Shown piece after piece: positions 35,414 to 47,176 of a stretch of DNA of 64,000 nucleotides (within the stretch, counting starts at the first letter, position 1; every line of letters starts with the position of its first letter). The stretch is from Rostrohypoxylon terebratum. Taxonomy: Eukaryota; Ascomycota; Sordariomycetes; Xylariales; Hypoxylaceae. A program made the translations under genes and the position numbers. The DNA is taken from assembly GCA_022497145.1 (NCBI GenBank), contig MU385945.1, positions 1 to 64,000 of the forward strand. The letters are read 5' to 3'. The notes beneath the pieces were generated by a model, which made no database searches, was not told the origin of the DNA, and saw only the letters and a list, made by a program, of their open reading frames with translations.

Positions 35414-35514
35414 CCTTGTTCGCATTATCAAGTTGGATATCTCCTTGTCGACCAGCTCAGGAGAATAGGCACCAAGACGCCTCATATTCATACATCCTAG
35501 ACGTAGTATGTGAC

Positions 35515-36735
35515 TCATAACTCATCACTATTAGAATAATCAGGATATTTGTCCCGTCCCCAGTCAATGGGATCGCCTCCTGGTACGCATAACCCCAGTC
35601 TCCAGAAGTAGTCTCGATGCGCAAAGAAAAGTTGCCACAATTTGAACCGGGATGGAATATCCCACAACCCCCCAGTGAATACGGGTGCGTCTTGCGCCTG
35701 TTTCTCGGCAAATACCTGTCCAGTCCTTTTAAGGGGCTCACCAGCTGAACCAGCGATGCACCGCGGATCGGTATTACCAACACACGGCCGAATATCCGAC
35801 GGTTCGGGAGGGAGGTCAGATTTGGAGATGAAGAGTTCGCCGGCGTGAGACCTGTACCCCCACTCCGAAAGTGGAAGCGATGGCACGGGGTCGTCCACGT
35901 GCGTCACGCGCCGATACGCTTGCTCCTCAATTGGTCTCCCTACACCGCCAAGTTCGAAAACCGAATTGAGATACTCAACAAACCCACCATTCCCAACTCG
36001 AGGCTCACCGAAAGTCGTCACGACCATCTTGTCCCAACCGGATGTGACTTTCAGTTCCAAGGCCGCGAGCGCGGCGACAGCACCACCTAGACTATGCCCG
36101 ACAAGGTGAATTGGGTAGTCCGGGTACCGTTCGCGCAGTGGCTCGAGTGCTGGCAAGATAACAGTTCTAGCTATTTTCCATGACATCAAAAAGCCCATGT
36201 GAACCGTGCAATTGCGACAAGTATATTTCGGTCCCCCAGGTGGCTCCGATCCTCCTTGGTCCGGTGAGGGATATGGGACATATTCCTGAGGTATAGTGCT
36301 CAGGTCAACGACAGTATTCGTGATGCTATAAGTTCCTCGAAATGCGACAACGATTACGCCTTGACTTTTGCTCTCCACAATGTTCCCGATATCTGGTTTC
36401 GATGTCGTCCCATGGTCAACGGCAATATATCCACAGCTGTCGCTCATCAAAACACCCGTGTTCCATGTTGTAATCAGCTCAAGTGTCGGGAATTCATCGC
36501 ATCGAGATACGCATGAGAAGGGCGGGACGATGCCAGTAGTACCAACGCAGTAAGTAATGTCGACTAGACGGGAGAGGCGCTCGAGCGATGCGAAGAGGCT
36601 GGGCGGAATGTGATCAGGAGTTGAAGTATCGGCGTGTTGTTGAAATGGGTATTGGTTCCTTTTCAACGGAGGCTTGAATGCGGACGCAGCTACTGTAAAT
36701 GACAGCAGCAGAAAAAGCACCAATGCCATCATCAT
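35515..36735 (-). CDS. Secreted class 3 lipase
   Basis: A single exon of 406 residues. A signal peptide is evident in the first 19-20 residues, with hydrophobic core 'ALVLFLLLSFTVAASA'. The alpha/beta-hydrolase core of the fungal class 3 lipases shows 'GVIVVAFRGTYSI' (oxyanion strand), the nucleophile elbow 'IHLVGHSLGGAVAALA' near 212, 'VVTTFGEPRVGN', the catalytic Asp in 'RVTHVDDPVPSLPL' and the His in 'FFAHRDYFW' near 380. So the Ser-Asp-His triad is complete. Cysteines at about 63, 76, 80, 99, 172 and 175, plus four towards the C-terminus, suggest disulfides suited to secretion. The likely reaction is extracellular acylglycerol or related ester hydrolysis. Ferulic acid esterases share this fold, so substrate is open. 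Confidence 0.93.
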   Translation of the reverse strand: MMMALVLFLLLSFTVAASAFKPPLKRNQYPFQQHADTSTPDHIPPSLFASLERLSRLVDITYCVGTTGIVPPFSCVSRCDEFPTLELITTWNTGVLMSDSCGYIAVDHGTTSKPDIGNIVESKSQGVIVVAFRGTYSITNTVVDLSTIPQEYVPYPSPDQGGSEPPGGPKYTCRNCTVHMGFLMSWKIARTVILPALEPLRERYPDYPIHLVGHSLGGAVAALAALELKVTSGWDKMVVTTFGEPRVGNGGFVEYLNSVFELGGVGRPIEEQAYRRVTHVDDPVPSLPLSEWGYRSHAGELFISKSDLPPEPSDIRPCVGNTDPRCIAGSAGEPLKRTGQVFAEKQAQDAPVFTGGLWDIPSRFKLWQLFFAHRDYFWRLGLCVPGGDPIDWGRDKYPDYSNSDEL

Positions 36736-37622
36736 GTGCGGTATAGTATAGGATAAACGTAGTTATGCCTTTTGCTTTTAGAGCCTTGAATTTAAGAGCA
36801 TTTTCTTGACATACAATCAGGAATAGCCATGTCCTATCAAAGGCAGGCCCGTGGTCGAGGTAGTATGGTGAGAGAATCAATCCAAGTGCGAAAGGGTATT
36901 AGGAATTAGGAATTATGTAGAATAAATGACGGTGACGATGAAGACTAAAAGCGTCCGATCAACGTTGAACACCTGTGCGTTAAACATTGCGCCAATGCTC
37001 CCATTGGGTCTCAGCTCATGTGATGTTTAAATAAAAAAGAAAGGGTGTACCAAATAAAGTTGACAGTCGGGAGTCAAAACCTTGGTCATGATCCGGCTAT
37101 TGCTTCGGGGCACTTTCTGGGCAATTGAATCTCTGGAATGACGGGGTGAATGATTGTCGGGGCCAATGGGAAGCTGTTATTACATGAAACTTTCCATGGT
37201 AACGCGGGGTACAGACGGGGGTATTGCTGGTACCGTACCTGCTGAATTGGGTCTGGTTTTAGGTTAGACTTCAGTATCTCAAGAGTAGCGCCATGACATC
37301 CCGTTCTATATGACGGATGTTCTTGCATAGGCGCCGATGGGTACTACCCCAGTACACCTAGTGAGACATCACGGATAGGGGATGCAGTGAGACAGCAAAA
37401 TATTAGAGAGGATCTCAATTCAACATCGATTGATTACTACGTATATGCCATCGATTGCTCCCCTTTCTAGGTCTAATGTAATGTTGTCCATCACAGATCA
37501 TAGCTATCTATCATTAAATACTACTACTAGGTATTCTCATAAAGCAGATTTCATACTTCATGTCCACTCTACTACACTCAGTCAACCCCTATTCCTTTCG
37601 GTAAAGTTTCGAAATATCCGTC
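36736..37622. other. Gene-free interval
   Basis: About 0.9 kb between two secreted-protein genes on the same strand. It should hold the lipase promoter. No gene, repeat or RNA is recognised. Confidence 0.5.
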
Positions 37623-38180
37623 CTAGGACGGAGGTGTAGGTTCAAAACTGTCGAATTCCCCCAAGATATAAGATTGCTTAGCCACACACGTCGAAGACGA
37701 AGTTGAGTTTGTGCAAGTGAGGTTAGGTTTGATAAGTCCAGAGGCCTCGAACTGGGGTGTGCTATATTGGCGGTTAGCTATCATGATATGAGAGCGGTTG
37801 CCAACTCTGGAATCATGTACACACCTTCCGGGACATGCCACTTCGATTAGGGTCAACCCGGCAATCCCAGTAGTCTGGTAGATGAATGATACGTTTGAGT
37901 TATCGCAAGGCCATCGGTTCGTGCCGACAGAACTTGGTTTCGAAGTCGAATTATGAGTACATGTGGTGTTGATCCCAGTACCTGCATCAGCAAAAGAGAA
38001 CGAGGTGACGTTTTTGGTGCTGTCGGCGTCGTCTGTGATTACGCTGAAGTTGGAAACAGTGTAGTTGGCTGGATAAACACAGTTCGCAGCCGTAGCCTTG
38101 AGGCTCGTGGGAACGATGTATTTCAAAGCGTGAGAAGTTGCCGCTGCGCCCAGGAGGCCGAAGAAGGTAGCGGCACGCAT
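37623..38180 (-). CDS. Small secreted Cys-containing glycoprotein, Alt a 1/AA1-like candidate
   Basis: A signal peptide is clear ('MRAATFFGLLGAAATSHA'). The uninterrupted frame is 185 residues, but a 63-nt intron is likely at 37762-37824: GTGTGT donor, GCTAAC branch site, ATAG acceptor. The preferred structure is complement(37623..37761, 37825..38180), 164 residues. Splicing removes a segment carrying one cysteine, leaving six rather than seven, an even number suited to three disulfides. The mature part has many N-glycosylation sequons (NYT, NFS, NVT, NTT, NST, NVS, NLT, NST). The order 'NYTVSNFSV', 'VTSFSFAD', 'RWPCDNSNVSFIY', 'LTLIEVACP' recalls the Alt a 1-like (AA1) beta-barrel proteins of fungi, though this is a weak fold-level resemblance. 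Function is unknown; secretion is well supported. Confidence 0.7.
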   Translation of the reverse strand: MRAATFFGLLGAAATSHALKYIVPTSLKATAANCVYPANYTVSNFSVITDDADSTKNVTSFSFADAGTGINTTCTHNSTSKPSSVGTNRWPCDNSNVSFIYQTTGIAGLTLIEVACPGRCVHDSRVGNRSHIMIANRQYSTPQFEASGLIKPNLTCTNSTSSSTCVAKQSYILGEFDSFEPTPPS

Positions 38181-39414
38181 TTTCCAATATGTTGCAAGTG
38201 AATGTTTTCCGTATAGTCTAGTCGTAAATGCAAAGAGCGTGCTAGATATTACTAGGTAGAGAATGTAGATGTGAAAGTTTACTAGAACATCGAGAAGAGA
38301 GAATTTTAGGATTTAAAATTCTCAAATTTCTTAGTGAGCTAGGTACAATCACCTAAACTTGATCTTTCATCAGAACAATGCCCGGTGATTAACAATGAAG
38401 GTACCAAGGTGGACCTTCCCAGGTACTCTAATAAGAACTCGTTTTAGATCAGAACCTTGAAGTTTGTACATAAGCCCCAGGGCCCAGGGACAATCTTCCC
38501 CTGCCAAGACATCAGCATTCATCTATTCATTACCTATTCAGATCGGTATGTCTCTTAAATGAATTACCGAGTACGAATCTGGCACGGCATGCTCGCCTAT
38601 CTTTGTAAGCCGCTGAAGTCGCGTTGCAGATCCCGATGTAATCAGATGAATGATTCGCTAAAACTGAACTCCCTTTCCACATCTTTCCGCATCACATTAC
38701 GTACCCCATCGCTTGGGTAGCTTCCTGCGCGTAACCGGCAGTACGGGTCTGCAGGGGCCAGGAGAGGAACAAACTTCCCAAGCTTTTGAAGGCCATCCCA
38801 ATTATTAGTATCCCAAACAATAAATTGGTGGCTTCATGAATGGCTCAGGTGTAGGAATGAAAGTCAACTTTTTTCCCGGATTTTATGTTCCCTTACGCCG
38901 CACGGATTCTTGTGGGTGCTCTCACTAAGCTTAGCTGCATCTGCGGCTTACATAGTGAGTATTGTGAGGGTTTGAAAATGTTGAATTTCTCAAGATTTAA
39001 CTTTTGATTAAAACATGGAATCTCCCTCTTAAACCCTTGGTACAAAAGAGGGACACGTAATATAACCAAGCTAGAGAAAAAAACGAAGAGAAACCAACAA
39101 ATTCAGGATCCCTTTGATTTGAATAATAAAACAGAATTAGGCAGTGAGGTAATATGGATGCAACTTAGTATCTAGATTCTACGTAATAGGAGGCGCGGGG
39201 TGAAATTGTGGATGTCTATGTAGTTTAAGCAGGTGCAATGTGGACCAGTTACCCCATTGGTTAACCCCGCCATCCCACCTCTTAACGCGTCTGCTATGCC
39301 GGCCTAAACTTCACTTCAACTCCAACCAAATCCAAAGCTTCTGAGCTAACGAACTATTCAGTATATGGTAAACCATCATATGATGACCGATGACCTGACA
39401 GATCCAACAGTATA
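38181..39414. other. Divergent promoter region, secreted protein / NAS2
   Basis: 1.2 kb of AT-rich DNA between divergent genes. No coding frame or named element is recognised. Confidence 0.5.
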
Positions 39415-40302
39415 ATGGGACTTCCATTAAGAATGGATAATATTCACGCACCTACGGTTCCTTCGGGACCTTCGTCCAGGCCGCTAACGAACGGAAATGC
39501 GAAGCATCTATCCTTTGCCGAACTTCAGGCTAAGAAAGAGAATCTAGAAGCTGAACTGAAAGCGTTGGGTGGTGTTCTTGACTCTGTGAGTAGACGTAGT
39601 TTCTTCCCATTCTCGATCGCAGTCCTGATTCCAATCATAGCATGGGGTCAACATGGAAACGCCTTTAATTACTGCCGACGGGTTTCCTCGAGCAGATATT
39701 GACGTCGCACAAAGTAGGCACATATTTGACCAATATTCTACATACAGGTCTATCAGAAACTAATTAGGGATTATAGTACGCACCACTCGGGCACGGATCA
39801 TTCACCTGAAGAACGATTACAAAGATCTCATGAATGCCATAGAGAAACACCTCCACGAACATTTTGCAAGCATTCAAGATACTGAGGATTTTGCGCCCAC
39901 GTCGACAAACCGTGCCGAAATACTAGGCGACTCAATTCCAAACACTCTAGAAGAACCGTTCGCGAAGGTTAATAGCGTTGTTGCAAACAGCCCAGCGGAG
40001 TCTGCTGGCTTGAAGCCCGGGGATGAGATTCGAAATTTCGGATACGTAAACAAGGCCAATAATGATGGCCTCAAGAAGGTAGCAGAGTGTGTGCAAGGGA
40101 ATGAAAGCGTGAGACGATCCCACCAGTATTTAATTCGCTGAGCTGGGACCATGAGACTAAAATAATCGTGCAGCAGAGGATTCTCGTCAAGATCTCCCGC
40201 CGGAATGAATCAGGTGGCAGACAAGAGCTACAGCTAAATTTAACTCCTCGGCGGAATTGGGGAGGCAGAGGTCTACTGGGATGTCATATATTGCCGTTGT
40301 AG
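39415..40302 (+). CDS. NAS2: 26S proteasome assembly chaperone Nas2 (p27/PSMD9)
   Basis: Four exons, 39415..39585, 39641..39713, 39777..40108 and 40174..40302, give 234 residues. Nas2 binds the ATPase Rpt5 through a PDZ domain and chaperones assembly of the proteasome base. Features are an N-terminal coiled-coil ('SFAELQAKKENLEAELKALG'), the conserved block 'HGVNMETPLITADGFPRADI', then 'RTTRARIIHLKNDYKDLM' and the PDZ domain ('FAKVNSVVANSPAESAGLKP', 'GDEI', 'NWGGRGLLGCHILPL'). All joins restore family sequence. Introns are 55, 63 and 65 bp, and the last acceptor is a CAGCAG tandem. A second in-frame ATG six codons in (39433, MDNIHAPT) is an alternative start. PUP3 and a UBX protein lie within about 10 kb. 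Confidence 0.93.
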
Positions 40303-41697
40303 ATGATTCCGAGCCATGCCGAATATGCACTCTCGATACGAATTCGATACGAATGTTCCCCCCCTTTACCTCGGCTCCCAGCACTGCTTTCAACCTAGCA
40401 GCATCGATAGGGCCATGGAGTTGTCTAATTGACAATAATGGACGATCTGATATTCATGAACGGCACATGAGCCCTTGGCTTATATTTGCGGGGAGTCGGG
40501 TAGTGCTATGTATCGATTAACACGAGTGAGCAGCTTCGAAAAGGCCGATCTTGGAATCAACACTGCCAACAGATACGTAAGGCATTATTCTTCATAGCCT
40601 GATCGATGCCCAGCGTATGTCTGCTCTATCAGACACAGGACTCCTGGCTTGATAGGAGTTGGGCTCATGGTGTTACAAGATGAATAAAAACACCAGACGA
40701 TTTGGTAGGCAAGGTCGTTGTCATTCTATCTTCTGTCTTCTGAGACAAAATAACTAAGGTGTATGGTCTGGGTCGGTGGGAATTGCATATCGCATGAGCC
40801 ATTAACCAAGAGACCTCATTTAGATATTTAGCTGATTATGCGGGAAAGAATGAACATGACATTGGATGCACATAATTAGATACGGAAAATAAAATTTAGA
40901 CATCCCTTCGTCTAGACTGAAGTGAAGCCCAACTATTAAATATTTTCTTCTAGATGAGCTATCGAGATATTTATGTCACGCACTGTCTAAAATTTAGTAT
41001 AGAGATTGTTTGTAATACACAGCGGGAAAAACGCCTGTGGACATGTGCAGTTTTTCTCTTTGTAGATGTGGAACTTAACGATCAATATTAATATTTTTTT
41101 TTTCAGCTCCTTCTGGCATAGAATAGAATACTGTGTAGAGGTACCTGCCTTAGACAAGGCGCATTTGCCTTCATTGGACGCCTGTGTTCAGGTTGGGTGC
41201 AGGTATGTACAGGTATGTAAATGGGCTGCCATCAAAATTAATCTTGCAGGCAAGAACGAACTTGTCCGGTTTAAATGTGCGTCATTCCTTCCATATCATA
41301 CTGTGACCAGTGCTCATTCCATGCTCATTCCATTGTATTAATGCCCAGGTAATCACGTGCTGCCCCGCAACAGTGCGCCCGATTTTTTTTTTGAGGGAAA
41401 CCCAACCTTATTCACTTGCCAGGTCCCGCCTCCAAACTCTTAAAAAACAATTAGTCCGCCCATCAACTTTGCCAACACCGAAATTTGCGATTATTACCAA
41501 GACCGCCCCTTCCTCGCCTCTTCGATAATATCAAGTACGTCCGCCCGCATCTCGATATTTTATCTCAGCCTTCCTTCTTTTCCCCGTCGGGATTGCGAAG
41601 AGAATATCTGCATTTCCCATCTACAATTTTTTTGGCGAACCCCACTAACGGCCAGCCCAGTCTCCAGTTTCTGTTTATCTCATCATCACAACAGAAG
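40303..41697. other. Gene-free region upstream of Ran
   Basis: 1.4 kb. The last 300 bases before Ran are pyrimidine-rich on the plus strand, a typical strong fungal housekeeping promoter. No other gene is seen. Confidence 0.5.
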
Positions 41698-42694
41698 ATG
41701 GCTACCGAAACGCCTACCTTCAAGCTCGTCCTCGTCGGCGACGGTGGTACCGGCAAGGCAAGTAATTGATTCCATCTTATTATTCCCATCTAGCCCTACT
41801 ATTTTATCCGTTTACCTTCCATCATCTTGCTAGACACTGTCCATCACGATCGCCTGCGCATAAATTGCCCCGCCTTTTGATAGATCCTGCCACTGACCAC
41901 TGATCGTAATAATTAGACCACCTTCGTCAAACGTCACTTGACTGGTGAATTCGAGAAGAAGTACATGGCAACTCTCGGTGTCGAAGTCCACCCTCTCGGC
42001 TTCACGACCGTAAGTCAAACCATCCCTCACCCCGCGCTTTCGCATCTGCTCTGTTTGGCGCAAATCATCTGATCATGATTAGAACTTCGGCAATATCACC
42101 TTCGATGTCTGGGACACTGCTGGACAGGAGAAGTTCGGTGGTCTCCGTGATGGTTACTACATCAACGGCCAATGTGGTATCATCATGTTCGATGTCACCT
42201 CCCGAATTACCTACAAGAACGTTCCCAACTGGCACCGTAAGTGGAAACTGACTATCGATCTATACTATCTTCCTTCTTAACTAGTGTTTGTATCGTAGGT
42301 GACCTGGTCCGTGTCTGCGAGAATATCCCCATCGTTCTGTGCGGTAATAAGGTCGATGTGAAGGAGCGTAAGGTCAAGGCCAAGACTATCACATTCCACC
42401 GCAAGAAGAACCTACAATACTACGACATCTCTGCCAAGTCCAACTACAACTTCGAGAAGCCCTTCCTTTGGCTTGCTCGCAAGCTCGTCGGCAACCCTGC
42501 CCTCGTAAGTTTGTTCGACTCGATATAATTAGAAATACCCATCAAGCTAATCTATTCAGGAATTCGTCGCTGCACCTGCCCTTGCTCCTCCCACTGCTCA
42601 GGTTGACGAGAAGCTCCTTGAGCAATACAAGAAGGAGATGGACGAGGCTGCTGCCATGCCTCTTCCTGGTGAGGATGACGATGACGACTTGTAA
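41698..42694 (+). CDS. GSP1: Ran GTPase (Gsp1)
   Basis: Five exons, 41698..41757, 41917..42009, 42083..42236, 42299..42504 and 42560..42694, give 215 residues. Ran drives nucleocytoplasmic transport and spindle assembly by cycling GTP and GDP. Every G box is intact: P-loop 'GDGGTGKTT' at about 15-23, switch I 'YMATLGVEVHPL', 'WDTAGQEKFGG', 'CGNKVDVKERK' and 'ISAKSNYNFEKPF'. The acidic C-terminal tail GEDDDDDL is characteristic of Ran and lacks a prenylation motif. The first intron begins GCAAGT, not GT. It must be spliced there to join GK to TTFVKRH. Other introns are canonical (73, 62 and 55 bp). Confidence 0.98.
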
Positions 42695-43986
42695 ATGACC
42701 AACGACGAGAGGATATGCCACATGAGGAGGATGGGTCACGGTAATACTTCGACTTGACGAAGGATAAGGGTTTTCTTGTGTGAGCTAGTAAGGAACAGGC
42801 AAGCTGCACAAGCTGGACTGGGATCAGAAACCTTCCATAACCGTTGATTTCGCATGCATGGCTGCGCTGCTTCGCAGTTATTAGATAGCACAAATCGCAA
42901 TAGAGAGTTACGAGAAAGGAATTGCTGGACTAATTGATAGGTCTAATAATGCCTAGGTACCAACAACGGTATTTCTGAGATTTCAAGTGCCTCCTGCGCA
43001 GATATTGGAAGTGGGTTTAGTCGATATATTTGCATTAGGTAGGTATTGATTGTTATTGATGGTAGGTAAGCTACCTCTAGCTCTCCTTATTATATCCTAT
43101 CCTTAAGAACCTCGGAAAAGCGACTGATAGGTACCTACCAGTAATAATGTTGCTTACAAAGACAAACAGACCCGCTGCGCTTATCCGACAGTTCATGAAA
43201 AGTTGAGGTAGGTACTAGGTAGGTACCCTAAGGTACACGGCTAACAATGCAAGTCATAAAGTTTGACCAATCGAAGTGGACTTTTGGACCCCAAGATACC
43301 TGAACAGCAAGGATACTGGGTGTAAAGTTCGATGGGGCTGTTGACCCTGGTGACCAGTTTGGTTCCAGTTTGGTGCAGTTTGGCCGGAACATTTGAGCAG
43401 CGATAGAATGCCGCCTTGCCGGGCGGCTTCCCTGTCACTGAGGTTACTAAGAGCCCTGAAGCTAAAAAGCTAGCTGGCTGGCTGGCTAGGCGGAATTTGA
43501 GAGAACACGTTGCTGTGTACAATATTACAATACCGTTGTATTTGTAAAGTATCCACTCTACCTAGTAGGTAGACTTTAGACTTTTACTAGGAGTATCGAT
43601 TCTTTTCCACGACAATCTTTAATACTTTCAAGTTGACTTCAACACATTCCTCGTTTGTACTTACGAGCCCTGGAGGTCTGGTCTACTGGTTTCCTCTTTT
43701 TTTCCTCAGTGGCAATTTTTGTTAGGTAGTGGTTAGTGAACGCGTCAAGTAAAAAGACATGTGGCATCTTCAAAGCGTCGCATAAACGTCTTTGCACTTC
43801 GCATTTCATATCACCCACCCCTCCAAAGATTCCAATCCTCGGTTGAGCCAGCCTGCCAGCTCCATCGATTGCGTGCTCATCGAAGGTACTCACTAACACA
43901 CATCCCCCTGACATCCCACTATATTTTGTTTGGTTCTGTCTGAGAATAAGCTACGGCCATAATATCCCCCACCTACGTCGACTGTC
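42695..43986. other. Gene-free region between Ran and SERCA
   Basis: 1.3 kb. It contains dense TAGGTA/TACCTA patches (42950-43060, 43130-43235, 43555-43575) and a short GGCT reiteration near 43475. No gene is supported. Confidence 0.5.
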
Positions 43987-46900
43987 ATGGAGAGCGCATT
44001 CGCAAAGCCTATCCATGAGGTCTTGGCCAACTTCAAAGTAGACCCAAAATCTGGTCTCGTAGATGAGCAGATTGTCGAGTTACGGAATAAATATGGCAAG
44101 AACTGTAAGTTTGTGCTGCACAGACCTAACGTATCTACATATCTATAAGCCAAAACATGTATTAACAATTGGTGTAGCTATTCCAGAAGAGCCGCCCACA
44201 CCTCTATGGGAGCTCATTCTCGAACAATTCAAAGACCAACTGGTAATAATACTACTAGGATCAGCTGTTGTATCTTTTGTCTTGGCTCTGTTTGAAGAAG
44301 AAACAGGTTGGAGCGCATTCGTAGATCCCTTGGTTGTAAGTATTTCCCAAAGTTCTCTGATTCTTGCGCCTGCGATTTAGAAGCTTACATCTTGAACCTA
44401 CAGATTCTAACTATTCTTGTTCTTAATGCGGTTGTCGGTGTATCCCAAGAAAGCAGCGCCGAGAAGGCAATTGCCGCGCTCCAGGAATATTCTGCGAATG
44501 TCGCCAGTGTGATCAGAAACAACGGACATGTCTCGCGCGTCAAGGCTGAGGAACTAGTACCTGGCGATATAGTCTCGGTGTCAGTTGGCGATAGGGTCCC
44601 TGCCGACTGCCGTGTCATTGCGATCGAAAGCAACAGCTTTGCCATGGATCAAGCCATCTTAACCGGTGAAAGCGAGAGCGTGGGAAAGGATCATACTGTT
44701 GTCGTGAAAGATGATAAGGCAGTGCTCCAAGATCAGGTCAATATGCTTTTCTCGGGAACAACTGTTGTGACAGGTCGTGCTAAGGCGGTCGTTGTCTTGA
44801 CTGGGTCTAACACTGCGATTGGCGACATACACGAGAGTATCACTGCTCAGATTTCGGAGCCGACCCCTTTGAAGCAAAAGCTGAACGATTTTGGCGACTC
44901 TCTGGCTAAGGTCATTACGGTTATATGTGTTCTCGTGTGGCTTATCAACATCCCGAACTTTGCGGACCCGAGCCATGGAAATTGGACTAAAGGCGCTATC
45001 TACTACTTGAAGATCGCCGTCTCTCTTGGTGTCGCAGCAATCCCCGAAGGTCTCGCAGTTGTAATCACGACATGTCTAGCTTTGGGAACACGCAAGATGG
45101 CTGCAAAGAACGCTGTTGTCCGAAGCCTGCCATCTGTGGAAACTTTAGGCAGCTGCAGTGTTATCTGTTCAGACAAGACCGGTACCCTCACTACGAACCA
45201 GATGAGTGTAAGCAAAATTGTCTACATAAACGAGAACGGTAGCGACCTCGAAGAACTTGACGTTGAAGGCACGACGTTTGCACCAAAGGGAAATATCACG
45301 CATAACGGCAAGGTTGTGAAGGACCTCACTCAAAGTTCAAGCACTGTTCGACAAATGAATGAGGTGGCAGCTCTGTGTAACGACGCTCGACTTGTCTACG
45401 ATGCCCGATCCGGTACTTTCTCCAATGTGGGAGAGCCTACCGAAGGAGCTCTGAGGGTTCTAGCTGAGAAGATTGGTCCATGTGCGCCGGCGAACTCTAA
45501 CCCTGACGATTGCATCCACCATGCTAGCGCTTGGTACGAGTCTAAATTTCCTCGACTGGCTACGTACGAGTTTTCCCGCGACCGAAAGAGCATGTCTGTT
45601 CTTGTCCAAGCCGGCGAGCAGAAGAAGCTCCTCGTTAAGGGTGCTCCCGAATCCATCATTGAGCGCTGCACACACACCTTAGCTGGCGCCGACGGCAAAC
45701 GTGTTCCTATCAACGACAAGCTCTACTCTCTACTTATGAAGGAAGTGGTTGAATATGGTAACCGCGGATTACGAGTAATTGCCCTCGCTAGCATTGATGA
45801 TGTCGGATCCAACCCCTTACTCCAGAACGCTAAGTCGACAGCCCAATATGCTCAATTAGAGCAGAACCTCACCCTGTTAGGTCTTGTCGGCATGTTGGAT
45901 CCTCCTCGACCCGAAGTCACCGGTGCCATCAAGAAGTGCAAGGCTGCAGGAATCAGAGTTATTGTAATTACCGGCGACAATCGCAACACGGCAGAGAGTA
46001 TCTGCCGCTCGATCGGTGTTTTTGGAGAATATGAGGATCTGAAAGGCAAGAGTTACACTGGCCGAGAGTTTGACAACCTCAGCCCCAGTGAGCAGCTGGA
46101 AGCGGCCAAGAATGCTTCTCTATTCTCTCGCGTTGAACCAAGCCACAAGTCAAAACTTGTCGACCTCCTCCAGTCTCTCGGCGAAGTTGTAGCTATGACC
46201 GGTGATGGTGTCAACGATGCTCCCGCTCTCAAGAAGGCGGATATTGGTGTTGCAATGGGCTCTGGTACCGATGTTTCTAAACTGGCCGCCGATATGGTAC
46301 TTGCCGATGACAATTTCGCAACCATTGAAGTTGCTATTGAAGAAGGCCGATCCATCTACAACAACACGCAACAGTTCATCCGGTATCTCATCTCCTCCAA
46401 CATTGGAGAAGTTGTCTCGATCTTCTTGACTGCAGCTCTTGGCATGCCAGAAGCTCTCATCCCCGTCCAACTTCTATGGGTCAACCTTGTTACCGATGGT
46501 CTGCCTGCGACTGCATTGTCCTTCAACCCTCCTGACCACGATATTATGAAGAGACAGCCGCGTAAGCGTGACGAGGCTCTTATTGGTGGCTGGTTGTTCT
46601 TCCGTTACTTGGTAATTGGTACGTATGTCGGTATTGCCACTGTTGCTGGATATGCTTGGTGGTTCATGTATAACCCCGAGGGACCTCAAATCACCTTCTA
46701 CCAGCTTTCGCACTTCCACCGATGCTCTTCTGAGTTTTCGGGTATTGGATGCGAAATGTTCAGTAATGACATGTCAAAGGCAGCATCGACGATATCCTTG
46801 TCGATCCTTGTCGTTATTGAGATGTTGAACGCTATGAATGCCCTGTCTTCTAGCGAGTCTCTATTGACCCTGCCACTTTGGGAAAACATGATGCTCGTAT

Positions 46901-47176
46901 ATGCTATCGGACTATCTATGGCGCTCCACTTTGCACTTCTTTACACTCCTTTCTTACAGGGCCTGTTCTCAATCCTGCCCTTGAACTGGATGGAGTGGAA
47001 AGCGGTGCTCCTCATCAGCGCCCCAGTCATGTAAGTTATTCCGACGACCACGCTCATAAATATGCGGTACGCTAACTATTCCCAGTCTGATCGACGAAAT
47101 CCTCAAGGCCTTCGAGAGGCAGTTTTTCCTCCAGAAGACAACAAGTGAAGGCACGGAGTCTAAGAAGAAAGCATAA
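43987..47176 (+). CDS. SERCA-type P2A Ca2+-transporting ATPase
   Basis: Four exons, 43987..44104, 44178..44335, 44404..47030 and 47086..47176, give 997 residues, matching the SERCA family. It pumps Ca2+ from the cytosol into the endoplasmic reticulum or a related store. Visible are the A-domain loop 'AILTGESE', M4 ion-binding motif 'AAIPEGLAVVITTCLALGTR', phosphorylation motif 'CSDKTGTLTTNQMSV' (Asp near 349), nucleotide-binding 'LVKGAPESIIERC', hinge 'MLDPPRPEV', 'TGDNRNTAESI', 'MTGDGVNDAPALKKADIG', and M5/M6 'NIGEVVSIFL' and 'LLWVNLVTDGLPATALSFNP'. About ten membrane segments follow the family pattern. The tail KKKA resembles a C-terminal dilysine ER-retrieval signal, although spacing is not ideal. 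Introns are 73, 68 and 55 bp. It converges on PUP3. Confidence 0.97.

Larger units (their letters stand above)
33246..35514. other. Long gene-free region upstream of 14-3-3
   Basis: 2.27 kb of AT-rich DNA with no supported gene. It contains two full copies (34103-34119 and 34147-34164) and one half copy (33686-33697) of the dispersed near-palindrome, plus a T/A inverted repeat at 35390-35413. Confidence 0.5.
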
